DNA of 64,000 bases, from positions 12,470 to 76,469 of the forward strand of contig CAJUMM010000005.1 of the NCBI GenBank assembly GCA_910586955.1, in the 5' to 3' direction. The notes under the pieces are model-generated. The model did not search any database. It was given only the letters and a program-made list of their open reading frames with translations, and was not told the origin of the DNA. This document shows, piece by piece, positions 46,588 through 56,240 of the stretch. Numbering within the stretch: the first letter of the stretch is position 1; each line of letters begins with the position of its first letter. Both the position numbers and the translations under genes were made by a program. This stretch comes from an uncultured Lachnospiraceae bacterium (lineage in GTDB: Bacteria > Bacillota > Clostridia > Lachnospirales > Lachnospiraceae).

Positions 46588-49500
46588 CTATTCCACGCTC
46601 TTCAGCGATTCAATCATATCAATTCCCCGCAGCTTGAAAAACATAACTCCGTTTACCACCGCCGAAAAAGCAAAGGTGAGAAGCACGCTGTAGAGATAGC
46701 TCTTTCCTGCAATCATACGTCCGAACATCAGCATGTCAATCTCCGCCGTCACAATAATAAACCGGTGAAGGCCGATTCCCAGGAATACGCCTGCACCTGT
46801 CCCAATCAGGGTGAGCAGCACATTTTCCCGGTTGACATAAGACGAAACTTCCCCGTCAAAAAACCCCAGTACTTTCAAAGTAGCCAGTTCCCGCTTCCGC
46901 TCATTGATATTGATATTATTTAAATTGTACAGTACTACAAAAGCCAAAAGCCCCGCCGCCACCACCAGCACATAGATGATGAGATCCATGCTTTTGAGCA
47001 TATCTGCCACCCGCTGGGCCGTGCCGCTGACAAAAGTTACATCCGATACCGCAGGCAGAGCCATATAATCCGTCTGCATCTGCTCCTCAAATTCCTCGTC
47101 ATTTTGAATATTTTTGAGAAAGACCTGGTTCCACTCCGGAGTTTTTCCGTAGAGTTTCTCATACAGCTCCCCGGACATGTATACGTAGTGCATAAAATAA
47201 TTTTCCGTAATATAGGAAACCCGGGCCTCCACCTGCTTGGTGTCATCCTCTTTCAGGACAATGGTATCCCCTTCCGAAACGCCCAGAAGCTTCGCCAGCT
47301 TCTCGGTTATAATCACGCCCTCCCCGTCCAGGGTATAGGCCTCCCGGCTCTCCCGGTCCTTCAGCCGGATAAACTCAGCCAGCCCTTCCGGATCCTTAGG
47401 CACCACCAGATAGGCACTGCGGGGAGAACCGCCGGCTTCCACATCCACGGCATTCTCCCGGGCTTCCATACAGACGGAAATCCGCTCGTCCTCCTGCACC
47501 GTCTTCCAGAAATCTTCCCTTTCTTCCTCATCCGCATCTTTATCAAGCCCGATGGAGCCATCATAGACAAACACGTTTCCAAACTGCCCGCTTCCGATAT
47601 AAAGAATGGAATCCTTCAGGCCGAAGCCCACCAAAAGCAGGGCCATACAGCCCCCGATTCCAAAGACAGTCATAAAAAACCTCTTCTTATACCGGACCAG
47701 ATTGCGCACCGTGGCCTTCATGCTGAAATTCAGCCTGCGCCAGAGAAAGGGCAGGACCTCCAGAAATACCCGTTTGCCGGCTTTCGGCACGGCCGGCCGC
47801 ATAAGCTGGGCTGGAACCGCATTGAGCTCCTTATAGCAGGCTGCCCAGGCAGCCAGGGTGGTGCAGGCCACCGCCGCCCCGGAGGCAGTCACCGAATACC
47901 AAAGATTTAAGGGCGTCAAAGTAACCGGCAGATTGTTGTAGAGAATCTGATAAGCGCTGATAATTACTTCCGGAAGAATCTTCTGGCCTGCTGCCAGCCC
48001 GAACAGGCTTCCCAAGAGGCTTGAAAACAAGGCATAAAATATATATTTGGAAGCAATGGCCCCCTTGCCGTAGCCCAGAGCCTTCAGAGTCCCGATCTGG
48101 GTCCTCTGCTCCTCCACCATCCGGGTCATGGTGGTCAGGCTTACCAGAGCTGCCACCAGAAAGAAAATAGCCGGAAACACTTCCCCGATAGCCCCTATCC
48201 GGTCTGCATCGTTTCCGTACTCCACATAAGTCTGGATATACTGCCGGTCCAGCACGTACCATTCCGGAAAAGCAAGATCCTTAAGCTCTTCCTTGGCGTC
48301 CGCAATTTTTATCTTGGCGTCTGCAATCGTCTCCTGGCTCTCCAGGCGGGCTTCCTCGTACTCCCGCTCACCGGAAAGAAGCTTTTCCTCCGCCTCGGCA
48401 AACTCTGCCTCGGCATCCAGAAGCTCCAGGCGGGCATCCGCAAGTTTGGCCCGCCCTTTTGCAAGCTCAATCTCACCCTCTGCGATCTCCGCTTCCGCAT
48501 CCGTAAGTTCACCCTTCGCATCCTCCAGTTTGCGGTATCCCTCCGCTATCTGATCGCTGCCTGTATCCAGCTGGGCCTTTGCCTGGGCCAGGGCCTTGGC
48601 TCCTGCATCCAATTCCGCCTTAGCTTGAGATATCTGGGCAAGGCCCGCCTGGATCTGCTTCCGGTTCTCCTGCAGGGCTGCGAGATAAGCCTCCAGCTTC
48701 TGTCTCTCCGCTTCCGGCGTGCCTTCCGGCAAAGCCTGGATAGCGGCTTCTGCCTGGCCAATCCCTGTCTCCACTTGGGCAAGATTTTCTTCCAGCTCTG
48801 CTTTTTTTTCATCTGACTGGGCAAGCTGGGCATAGCCCGCATCCAGTTCCGCCTTCTTCTGCTCATACTCTGTGCGGCCGTTCTGGACCTTGATGGCCTC
48901 CAGGTCCAGCTTATTCATCCCATGGTTCAGCTCCTTCCAGCCGTCGGCTGTCTTCTGCCGGGCATCTGCAAGCTCCTGTTCGCTCTTGGCTAGCTCCTCC
49001 TCTCCCTCGGCAAGCTCCCGCCTTCCGTCTATAAGCTTACTTCTGGCATCCTCAAGCTGGTTTCTGGCGTCCTCAAGCTCCTCCCCTGCATCCAGAAGTT
49101 TCTGCTCTCCGTCAGCCACCTCCGCCTCCGCCTCTGCAATCTTCTCCTGTCCCTCTTCCTGGATTTCAGCATAGCGGATTCCACAGCGTTCCTCTTCTAT
49201 TCCTTCCAGCCGCTCCACCAGGGTGTCTACCAGGGTATCGTACTCCTCCGTATAGCAGGTGAGCTCGAAAGCCCCCTCTGCAGTCACGCAGATCTGCGTA
49301 TAATAATCCATGGCAAACACGGATGCAGGCACCACCAGAAACCCGTCCAGGGTCCCGCTGCCGATACTGGTAGTCCCCCGGTCCAGGGACATATAATAAG
49401 AAGTAGTCCCGGAACCTACCACTGTAAAGGTTTCTTCTCCCAGAAAGTCCGAAAGTGGATCCTCCGTTCCCGATTTCAGCGTAAGGGTATCTCCCACCCG

Positions 49501-49929
49501 GCATTTCCCGGAGTCCAGAAGCTTCTGATCCACCAGGCACTCATGGTCCGCCTCCGGAAGCCGGCCCTGAATTACACGGATCCGGTTCATCTTGTCCGGC
49601 AGGGACATGACCTGGACATTCAGCCGTTCCTCCGGAAGATCACAGAACACATCCACGGAATAAAAGGGCATCACCTCTTTGACGCCCTCCACCACCCGGA
49701 TGGCCTCCAGATCTTCCCGGGTCATTCCCAGTGTTCCCATGACACGAAGATCCATAAGATTGCTCTCGTCATAAAAAGCATCTGCCGAGAGCTGCATATC
49801 CGGCTTAGCCGCCCGGACCCCGGAAAAGAATGCCACGCCCAAAGCCGTGATCAGGAAAATAGACAGGAACCTGTTCAGGGTCCTGCGGATTTCCATATAA
49901 AAATCTTTTCTGAGAGCCCGTTTCTTCAT
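46588..49929 (-). CDS. FtsX/MacB-type ABC transporter permease with long periplasmic-side coiled coil
   Basis: A 1113-residue permease. TM1 is at about 20-40; an extracellular domain leads into a helical coiled coil (about 265-550) made of repeats rich in Ala, Glu, Leu and Lys (AEAEVADGEQKLLDAGEELEDA type). Then come three TM helices in an FtsX domain (about 590-730), a second extracellular domain, and a final FtsX domain (about 985-1105). Such proteins do not usually move small solutes; they couple ATP hydrolysis to extracellular work such as peptide efflux, lipoprotein or cell-wall enzyme control. The ATPase partner is encoded 35 bases upstream. Confidence 0.9.
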   Translation of the reverse strand: MKKRALRKDFYMEIRRTLNRFLSIFLITALGVAFFSGVRAAKPDMQLSADAFYDESNLMDLRVMGTLGMTREDLEAIRVVEGVKEVMPFYSVDVFCDLPEERLNVQVMSLPDKMNRIRVIQGRLPEADHECLVDQKLLDSGKCRVGDTLTLKSGTEDPLSDFLGEETFTVVGSGTTSYYMSLDRGTTSIGSGTLDGFLVVPASVFAMDYYTQICVTAEGAFELTCYTEEYDTLVDTLVERLEGIEEERCGIRYAEIQEEGQEKIAEAEAEVADGEQKLLDAGEELEDARNQLEDARSKLIDGRRELAEGEEELAKSEQELADARQKTADGWKELNHGMNKLDLEAIKVQNGRTEYEQKKAELDAGYAQLAQSDEKKAELEENLAQVETGIGQAEAAIQALPEGTPEAERQKLEAYLAALQENRKQIQAGLAQISQAKAELDAGAKALAQAKAQLDTGSDQIAEGYRKLEDAKGELTDAEAEIAEGEIELAKGRAKLADARLELLDAEAEFAEAEEKLLSGEREYEEARLESQETIADAKIKIADAKEELKDLAFPEWYVLDRQYIQTYVEYGNDADRIGAIGEVFPAIFFLVAALVSLTTMTRMVEEQRTQIGTLKALGYGKGAIASKYIFYALFSSLLGSLFGLAAGQKILPEVIISAYQILYNNLPVTLTPLNLWYSVTASGAAVACTTLAAWAACYKELNAVPAQLMRPAVPKAGKRVFLEVLPFLWRRLNFSMKATVRNLVRYKKRFFMTVFGIGGCMALLLVGFGLKDSILYIGSGQFGNVFVYDGSIGLDKDADEEEREDFWKTVQEDERISVCMEARENAVDVEAGGSPRSAYLVVPKDPEGLAEFIRLKDRESREAYTLDGEGVIITEKLAKLLGVSEGDTIVLKEDDTKQVEARVSYITENYFMHYVYMSGELYEKLYGKTPEWNQVFLKNIQNDEEFEEQMQTDYMALPAVSDVTFVSGTAQRVADMLKSMDLIIYVLVVAAGLLAFVVLYNLNNININERKRELATLKVLGFFDGEVSSYVNRENVLLTLIGTGAGVFLGIGLHRFIIVTAEIDMLMFGRMIAGKSYLYSVLLTFAFSAVVNGVMFFKLRGIDMIESLKSVE

Positions 49930-49964
49930 CTCCTCACCTCAGCCGTCTAATCCCCCGCAGCCCC

Positions 49965-50669
49965 TTACCATTCAATCGTCTCCACGGAAACCGGATGTTC
50001 GTTCACGGTCTCCTGGCTCACCTTTCCGTTTTTAATGCGGATTACCCGGTCCGCCATAGGTGCGATGGCAGAATTGTGGGTAATCACAATCACCGTCATA
50101 TTCCGCTCCCGGCAGGTATCCTGCAAAAGCTTGAGGATAGCCTTTCCCGTAAGGTAATCCAGAGCCCCCGTAGGCTCGTCGCAGAGCAGAAGCTTGGGAT
50201 TTTTCGCCAGGGCCCTGGCAATGGCTACCCGCTGCTGTTCTCCTCCGGAAAGCTGGGCAGGAAAGTTGGATTTCCGCTCTCCCAAACCCACTTCCTCCAG
50301 CACTTCCTCCGCATTCAGGGGATTTTTGCAGATCTGCAGAGCCAGCTCCACATTTTCCAGAGCCGTCAGATTCTGAATCAGATTGTAAAACTGAAAGACA
50401 AAGCCAATATCATCCCTCCGGTAAGCCGTGAGCTGCCTGGGGCGGAATTTCCCGATGTCTCTGCCGTCCACCCAGACCTCCCCGGATGTGCAGGTGTCCA
50501 TCCCTCCCAGAATATTCAAAACCGTAGTCTTCCCCGCCCCGCTGGGGCCTACGATCACCACAAATTCTCCCTGGTTGATCTGAAAATCAATGCCGTCCAC
50601 TGCGGAGATGGTAACTTCTCCCATCTGGTACAGTTTCTTTACCTGTTTGAGTTCTACGAAATGGGCCAT
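49965..50669 (-). CDS. MacB/LolD-type ABC transporter ATP-binding protein
   Basis: A 234-residue ATPase. Walker [14 protein letters not shown]-loop [16 protein letters not shown], signature [19 protein letters not shown], Walker [15 protein letters not shown]-loop VIVITHN. The pattern belongs to the MacB/LolD/SalX family that powers FtsX-like permeases. It heads a run ATPase-permease-addB-addA on one strand. AGGAGG is just upstream of the ATG. Confidence 0.95.
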   Translation of the reverse strand: MAHFVELKQVKKLYQMGEVTISAVDGIDFQINQGEFVVIVGPSGAGKTTVLNILGGMDTCTSGEVWVDGRDIGKFRPRQLTAYRRDDIGFVFQFYNLIQNLTALENVELALQICKNPLNAEEVLEEVGLGERKSNFPAQLSGGEQQRVAIARALAKNPKLLLCDEPTGALDYLTGKAILKLLQDTCRERNMTVIVITHNSAIAPMADRVIRIKNGKVSQETVNEHPVSVETIEW

Positions 50670-50821
50670 GAAGACCTCCTAGCTTTTATTCGCTGGCTTT
50701 CTTATCATTATATCCTTTTTATGAAACCATAACAAGCCATTTCTACGAAAAACAGGCGGTCTCCTCATACAGCCTGCCGCATCCGCAAAGAAATATTTTC
50801 GTGTCTGTGAACTCCGGAGAC

Positions 50822-50850
50822 TTGATCTCCAAAAAAAGAAAGATTATACT
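50822..50850 (+). promoter_or_regulatory. Predicted promoter of the chemoreceptor gene
   Basis: TTGATC (50822-50827), 17-bp spacer, TATACT (50845-50850). It lies 50 bases before the start codon. Confidence 0.65.
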
Positions 50851-50899
50851 ATTTATTGGGCATGGGGCCCAAAATCTTTTCCTGTGGGGGGAAATTTCT

Positions 50900-52927
50900 A
50901 TGAGCTTTATGGAAAACAAAAAACTTGCCGTACGGATCGGGCTTCTTACAACTGTCATCACCTTGATTGGGATGACGCTGCTCTGGCTCATTGTATCCAC
51001 CAACGCTGCTTCCATTGTAAAAAATGACATCACAAACCAGATGACTGATGCTGTGGAAGCCAGAGCCGCTATTATTGACGAGTATGTGCTCTCGGCGGAG
51101 GAATATATGACCGCCTTCGCTCTGGGCAGCGAGGTACACGATCTGCTTTTAAACCCGGAGGACCCGGAACTGCTGGAACGCGCTCAAAAGTATACGGAGG
51201 ATTTTGCCTCTGTCAAAGGCGTGTTCGAAGGCTTGTATATCGCCACTCCGGACACCCATGTCCTGACCCATACCTCCCAGGGCGCCATCGGCATGACCAC
51301 CCGCTCGGGAGACTCCTTGAAAACCTTTCAGGATACAATTCTGGCCAGCCATGAGCTGACAAACCTGGGTATTATGAAATCCCCCGGTACCGGAAGTATG
51401 ATCCTGTCCATGTACTATCCCATCTTCCAGGGGCAGCGGTGCATCGGCTATGTGGGCGCAGGTGTCTATGCCAGCCGTCTCATGGATTCTTTGCTGGATC
51501 TGGCCATCAAAGGCCTGCCTGACAGCGAATACGTATTTCTGAATGCGGATACAGGCGTCTATCTCTATCACGAAGACGAGGAACTGCTAAATACCGAGAC
51601 AACCGATGCCGGATACCTGGAGATCATACGGCAGATTCGGCAGGAGGGCAGCACCCAGGCCAATACATATTCCTACCGGGATGAAAACAATATCAAACAG
51701 CTGGTAGTTTACAAATACCTGAAGGACCGGGGCTGGGTCTTTATGGTACGTGACAATGCCACGGAAGTTTTCTCCGCCGTGATGACCGTGCGCATTTTGG
51801 TAGGCGTACTGTGCGCAGCCATGGCGGCGGCCGTGATCCTGCTCATGCTTCTGCTTCTGCGCCGGGAGGGCCGGGATCTGATGGTTGTAGAGCGCGCCAT
51901 AAACCGTCTGGGAGATCTAAACCTCTCCGCTGACCAGGAACTGGAAGCCTTTTACGGCCGCTCGGATGAAATCGGCATGATCGCCCAGACCACTCACCGT
52001 GTCTGCGGCTGCCTCCGGGAAACCATTGACGATGTAGGACGGATTCTGGGCGAAATGGCCAACGGAAATCTTGCTGTGGATGTTACGGCCAATGAATCTC
52101 TTTATATCGGAGACTTTAAGGCCCTTTCCACCAGCCTCCAATCCATTCACTCCAACTTGGTAAATGTGATCCGGGATATTTCCCAGGTTGCCGGCCAGGT
52201 AGATGCCAGCGCAGTCCGGGTTTCCATGGATGCCCAGGCCCTTGCCCAGGGAACAACGGAACAGTCTTCCTCTGTTGACGGACTTGTGACAAATGTAACA
52301 TCCATTACCACCCAGATTAAGACCAGCAACCTGCGCTGCAGCAACGCCAGCGAACTAGTGGATCGGGCTGCCGGCTATGCAGCCGAAGCAGATACAAGAA
52401 TGGAACAGCTGACTGCCGCCACCCAGAATATTGACCAATCCTCTTCTCAGATCGGTACGATTATCAAGACTATTGAAGATATCGCATTCCAGACCAACAT
52501 CCTGTCCCTGAACGCCGCCGTAGAGGCTGCACGGGCCGGGAATGCAGGAAAAGGCTTCTCCGTGGTTGCAGACGAGGTCCGGAACCTAGCTGTGAAATCT
52601 GCGGAGGCCGCCCAGAATACCAATGTCCTTATCAGCAGATCCATCCAGAGCGCCAAGACCGGAACGGAGTCTACAGACCTGGCAGTCTCTGCCATGCAGG
52701 TTATCAACGACTGCATCCAGTCTATCAAAACATTGATGGATGAGATTTCCGCCGCCAGCATCCAGCAGTCAGAAATGATTTCCCTGGTTGAAAACGGCAT
52801 CCGCGAGATTTCCGCAGTGGTCCAGGATAATTCCGCCGCCGCCGAAAAGAGCGCAGCAGTCTCGAAAGAACTGTCCCAGCAAGCCAGGACTTTGAATCAC
52901 CTTATGAGCCGTTTTCACATTCGGTAA
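50900..52927 (+). CDS. Methyl-accepting chemotaxis protein (Cache-type chemoreceptor)
   Basis: A 675-residue receptor. TM1 (about 13-37), an extracellular Cache-like domain (about 45-280, with FASVKGVFEGLYIATPDTHVLTH and YVGAGVYASRLMDSLLDLAI), TM2 (about 290-318), a HAMP-like linker and a cytoplasmic coiled coil whose tip reads IEDIAFQTNILSLNAAVEAARAG, the canonical CheA/CheW contact. The start at 50900 is supported by GGGGGGAAA before it and by the hydrophobic helix directly after; an upstream in-frame ATG at 50801 lies before the promoter. No chemotaxis genes are adjacent. Its last 26 bases overlap the 3' end of the convergent DUF2130 gene. Confidence 0.93.
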   Translation: MSFMENKKLAVRIGLLTTVITLIGMTLLWLIVSTNAASIVKNDITNQMTDAVEARAAIIDEYVLSAEEYMTAFALGSEVHDLLLNPEDPELLERAQKYTEDFASVKGVFEGLYIATPDTHVLTHTSQGAIGMTTRSGDSLKTFQDTILASHELTNLGIMKSPGTGSMILSMYYPIFQGQRCIGYVGAGVYASRLMDSLLDLAIKGLPDSEYVFLNADTGVYLYHEDEELLNTETTDAGYLEIIRQIRQEGSTQANTYSYRDENNIKQLVVYKYLKDRGWVFMVRDNATEVFSAVMTVRILVGVLCAAMAAAVILLMLLLLRREGRDLMVVERAINRLGDLNLSADQELEAFYGRSDEIGMIAQTTHRVCGCLRETIDDVGRILGEMANGNLAVDVTANESLYIGDFKALSTSLQSIHSNLVNVIRDISQVAGQVDASAVRVSMDAQALAQGTTEQSSSVDGLVTNVTSITTQIKTSNLRCSNASELVDRAAGYAAEADTRMEQLTAATQNIDQSSSQIGTIIKTIEDIAFQTNILSLNAAVEAARAGNAGKGFSVVADEVRNLAVKSAEAAQNTNVLISRSIQSAKTGTESTDLAVSAMQVINDCIQSIKTLMDEISAASIQQSEMISLVENGIREISAVVQDNSAAAEKSAAVSKELSQQARTLNHLMSRFHIR

Positions 52928-54137
52928 ACGGCTCCCCCTGCTTTAACTCTTCAAACATCTCCTTTACCGCCGGAGCATTTCTGGTAAGCCTCTTAATACT
53001 CAGATCTTCCGCTTTATTGTTCGCCAGCCGGAGATTGTTTTCGGAAGACAGAAGGGCCTCCTTTGTCTTCTGCAGATGGGAAATGGTCTTGTCAATTTCG
53101 TCAATGGCTATTTTAAATTTGTCGCTTGCAATCCGGTAGTTGCGGGCAAACCCCTCTTTAAAGGCATTCATGTTCTCCTCAAAATGGAGAATATCCACCT
53201 GCTGGTGCCTGGCTTCCTCCAGCTCCCGGCGGTATGAAAGGGAATTGAGAGCAGCATTCCGCAGCAACGTAATCATAGGTATAAAAAACTGCGGGCGGAT
53301 CACGTACATTTTCTCATATCTGTATGACACATCCACAATGCCGTTATTATACAGCTCGTTGTCCCTTTCAAGGAGGGAAACCAGAACCGCATATTCACAG
53401 CCTTTCTGCCTCCTGTCCTTATCCAGTTCTTTTAGGAAATCTTCATTTTTATGTTTGGTGGCTGTCTCATCCATCTCGTTCTTCATCTCAAACATGATGG
53501 AAATAAATTCAACTCCTTCCGCAGCTTCCCGGAAAATAAAGTCTCCCTTGCTCCCCGCCCGCACATCATTGTCTTTTTCAAAGTAGGCGGCCGGAAACGC
53601 CGTCATTCTCAGGGCATTGAACTGGTTCAGGCAGTGCTGCTCCAGGCTTTCCCCGATCATCTTGGTAGACTGCCGGGCCTTAAAATCCTTATAATACTCA
53701 ATCTGCTCGTCCTTTAACCGGAGCTTGTCCTCATATTCCCGCTGTAAAGCCTGCTCTTTCAGTTCCTGCTCCACTGCTTTATTGGACAGGCGCCCTTTCA
53801 GCTCCGTAATCTCCGCCGCACTTTGGGAAAGGGCTCTCTCTTTCTCCTTAAGTGCCTCCGAAACTGCAAGCTTCCTCTCCGTCTCGCTTTGCTCCAGCCG
53901 GGCTTTCAGCCGTTCGATTGCTTTGTCTTTTTCCGAAAGGGCCTTCTCAAATGCTTCTCTCTTTCTCATCCGGTCCAGTTCCTGCTCACGCTCTTTCTTC
54001 TCCGCAAAATCCTGTTCCCGGCGCTTCAGCTCTTTCTCAAACTCCTTATCCCGGACCTGCCTGACAATCTCAGCATAGCCGGATTTATCAACTGCAAAAA
54101 CCTCCCCGCAGCTGGGGCATTTGATTTCCTGTGTCAT
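52902..54137 (-). CDS. DUF2130 domain-containing coiled-coil protein
   Basis: A 411-residue protein. It opens with a zinc-ribbon-like MTQEIKCPSCGEVFAVD, continues as a highly charged coiled coil (about 25-150, EREQELDRMRKREAFEK type) and ends with the DUF2130 region (FKARQSTKMIGESLEQHC, AYFEKDNDVRAGSKGDFIFRE, FEMKNEMDET). The D-GSKGDF...ExK pattern resembles a PD-(D/E)XK nuclease core, so nuclease activity is possible but unproven. It converges on the chemoreceptor gene with a 26-bp coding overlap. Confidence 0.87.
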   Translation of the reverse strand: MTQEIKCPSCGEVFAVDKSGYAEIVRQVRDKEFEKELKRREQDFAEKKEREQELDRMRKREAFEKALSEKDKAIERLKARLEQSETERKLAVSEALKEKERALSQSAAEITELKGRLSNKAVEQELKEQALQREYEDKLRLKDEQIEYYKDFKARQSTKMIGESLEQHCLNQFNALRMTAFPAAYFEKDNDVRAGSKGDFIFREAAEGVEFISIMFEMKNEMDETATKHKNEDFLKELDKDRRQKGCEYAVLVSLLERDNELYNNGIVDVSYRYEKMYVIRPQFFIPMITLLRNAALNSLSYRRELEEARHQQVDILHFEENMNAFKEGFARNYRIASDKFKIAIDEIDKTISHLQKTKEALLSSENNLRLANNKAEDLSIKRLTRNAPAVKEMFEELKQGEPFTECENGS

Positions 54138-54182
54138 GTTCGGTTCCCTTCTCTCTGTGGTGCATTGCCTGCCTCTATCTTA

Positions 54183-55457
54183 TCACATTTTTTCTCCCTT
54201 CTCCAGCCTCTTAAAAAAACCTGCCGACAAAAGGCCTGCCCCGCCGGCCATAAGCCCCGTAGGAATCAATACAAGAAAGACTGCTCCGGAAACTATATCA
54301 AACAGGAACCCGTATGCCATCTGGCCCAAAGGCTGGGCGCACATGGTAAGGGCCGATGTAACTGCCATGATTTTCCCCAGCAGCTTATCCGGCGTCCTCT
54401 GCTGGATTAGGGACACGGCAAAAATAGAAAAGAGGCTGATCGAAGCCTGCACTCCGCAAAAGGCTCCTATCTGGATGAGATATTTCGTAGATACGGAAAA
54501 GGGAAAGAGAAAAGCAAGTCCGGCCGGTATCATAAAAAATCCTACTGACGCCAGCACCAAAGACAGTTTCCGGGTTTTAAGCTTTCCCGCAAGAACTCCT
54601 GCTGCAATGCTCCCCAGGATCATGGCTACGGCCAGGGAGCTCTCCGCCGCCCCGTAATGTCCCGCTCCCAGCCCCAGGACATTTCTGATCAGATAGGGAA
54701 ACCCCACAAGGGTAACGCCCATGACAAAGAAACGGGAAAAGGCCGCCAAAAGAAGCATATACAGAATATCCGGCTGCTCTTTCACAAGGAACCGGACACT
54801 GACGGAAAAATCTTCCCGAATCCCAGACCAAATCCCGGCAGACTGCCCGGAGCCCTTTCCGTCCGGAATATCAAAGCCATGTCCGGACTGTTCCAGTTTG
54901 ATAAAACACTCCAGCAAGGCTGTGAGAAAAAAGCAGGCCACACTTGCAAGCATAACGGGCTTCAGCCCAAAAGCTGCATATAGAACGCCTCCTGCCATGG
55001 GCCCTGCCAGATAAGAAAGGGATGCCACCTGATTGATCACGGCATTTCCCTTCAGGATATTATCACCTTTTTGCATCTGTGGTACACAGGCCTGGACCGT
55101 AGGCGTTTCAAATGCTCCCAATATGGAGAGCACCACAAGGAGGACGCCAATCACTGCAAGAGCGTTATTTTTGTTTAAAGACACTGCAGCAGCGAAAACC
55201 GACAGCCCGGCCAGTACGTCCAGGGCAACCATCATGTTTCTCCGGTTTAACCGGTCGGCAAGAATGCCTCCGAAAGGCGACAAGAGAATGGTGGGAATTA
55301 CCGCAGCCGATAAAATCCCTGCAAAGACAGCCGCTGACCCGGTCTCCTCCAGCACATACATGGACAGGGCCAGCCTCAAAATAAAATTTCCGAAAAGAGA
55401 GCTGGCCTGGCCTGCGATCAGAAGCACAAAATTTTTTGTCAGAAATTTCTCTCCCAT
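54183..55457 (-). CDS. MFS drug-efflux-type transporter
   Basis: A 424-residue membrane protein with about 12 hydrophobic helices. LLIAGQASSLFGNFILRLALSMYVLEETGSA and GGILADRLNRRNMMVALD (loop 2-3 motif) are typical of the macrolide-efflux (MefA/TetR-linked) branch of the major facilitator family, which exports drugs by proton antiport. It starts 3 bases after a TetR-family gene, so expression is probably induced when that repressor binds the drug. Substrate cannot be read from sequence. Confidence 0.9.
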   Translation of the reverse strand: MGEKFLTKNFVLLIAGQASSLFGNFILRLALSMYVLEETGSAAVFAGILSAAVIPTILLSPFGGILADRLNRRNMMVALDVLAGLSVFAAAVSLNKNNALAVIGVLLVVLSILGAFETPTVQACVPQMQKGDNILKGNAVINQVASLSYLAGPMAGGVLYAAFGLKPVMLASVACFFLTALLECFIKLEQSGHGFDIPDGKGSGQSAGIWSGIREDFSVSVRFLVKEQPDILYMLLLAAFSRFFVMGVTLVGFPYLIRNVLGLGAGHYGAAESSLAVAMILGSIAAGVLAGKLKTRKLSLVLASVGFFMIPAGLAFLFPFSVSTKYLIQIGAFCGVQASISLFSIFAVSLIQQRTPDKLLGKIMAVTSALTMCAQPLGQMAYGFLFDIVSGAVFLVLIPTGLMAGGAGLLSAGFFKRLEKGEKM

Positions 55458-55460
55458 AGC

Positions 55461-56114
55461 CTACTTCTCTTCCTCCGGAGCAAGATTTCCCAGAAACTCT
55501 TCCGCCTCATCCATCATGTCCCCCTCCAGAAGCTTCAGCCCCATAGCAGCAAGGACTTCCATCAGGAAACGGTACTTATGGCGCAGTTCTTCCCGGGAAG
55601 CGGGAAACACCGACGGCATCAGCCAGAAATTGGCAAGAGGCAGCAATTCCGACAGCTCCCTGGTATATTCCGTGGGAACAGAGCCGTCCCGCCTGCCCTC
55701 CTCCAAAAGTTCCAGCCACAGGGGCGTTAATACCCGCCGGTTTGCCTCCACAGCCGCTGCCAGGATACGGGGATCTTTTAAAACCGGCACTGCCTGGACA
55801 TTGATATTCTCCCGCCGGGTATCGGCATGATTCAGCGCCAGCAGTTCCCGTATTTTCTCCAGCCCGTTTAAATCGGAACGCTCCCGGACCTTTTCAAAAG
55901 GATTATTTTCAAAAAACATCCGGTTCCCCAATTCCTGCATAAGCCCTTCCTTGCTCTCAAAAAAACGGTAAAACATTCCCTTCGCTCCCCCTGCAAGGTT
56001 CATAATATCGGCAACGGAAGTATTGTCATACCCTTTTGACAGGAAAAGTTCCCGGGCCGCATCCAAAATTCCGGCTCTCCACTCTTCCGGTTCTTTCTTT
56101 ACTGGTCTTGCCAT
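55461..56114 (-). CDS. TetR/AcrR-family repressor
   Basis: A 217-residue regulator. N-terminal TetR HTH (ILDAARELFLSKGYDNTSVADIMNLAGGAKGMFYRFFESKEGLM, about 15-58) and a variable helical ligand domain. GGAGGAG precedes the ATG. It overlaps functionally with a 39-bp palindrome covering its own -10 region and is cotranscribed with the MFS gene, the classic autoregulated efflux unit. Confidence 0.93.
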   Translation of the reverse strand: MARPVKKEPEEWRAGILDAARELFLSKGYDNTSVADIMNLAGGAKGMFYRFFESKEGLMQELGNRMFFENNPFEKVRERSDLNGLEKIRELLALNHADTRRENINVQAVPVLKDPRILAAAVEANRRVLTPLWLELLEEGRRDGSVPTEYTRELSELLPLANFWLMPSVFPASREELRHKYRFLMEVLAAMGLKLLEGDMMDEAEEFLGNLAPEEEK

Positions 56115-56125
56115 TTCTCCTCCTT

Positions 56126-56164
56126 GTACAATAGTTATTGACCTTTAGTCAATAACTATTGTAC
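56126..56164. promoter_or_regulatory. 39-bp perfect palindromic operator for the TetR-family repressor
   Basis: Arms GTACAATAGTTATTGAC (56126-56142) and its exact reverse complement (56148-56164) around a 5-bp spacer. It lies between the predicted promoter and the TetR start codon and covers the -10 box. Confidence 0.85.
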
Positions 56165-56186
56165 AGAACTCCGGGAATTCTGTCAA
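56158..56186 (-). promoter_or_regulatory. Promoter of the TetR-MFS operon
   Basis: Minus strand TTGACA (56181-56186, consensus), 17-bp spacer, TACAAT (56158-56163). The -10 falls inside the operator. Confidence 0.85.
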
Positions 56187-56191
56187 GTGCT

Positions 56192-56221
56192 CAAAAAAAG
56201 AACGCCCGCTCCGGCAGGCGT
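56192..56221 (-). terminator. Terminator after the 72-residue gene
   Basis: Minus strand stem ACGCC-TGC-CGGA-GCG-GGCGT, followed by TCTTTTTTT. It separates this gene from the TetR promoter. Confidence 0.8.
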
Positions 56222-56240
56222 CCCTTAAAAATAGTTCGCA

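Noticed and set aside
48285..49160. Tandem DNA repeat in the ABC permease
   Set aside because: The repetition is at protein level (coiled coil); the DNA lacks exact long repeats, so it is not listed as a repeat element.
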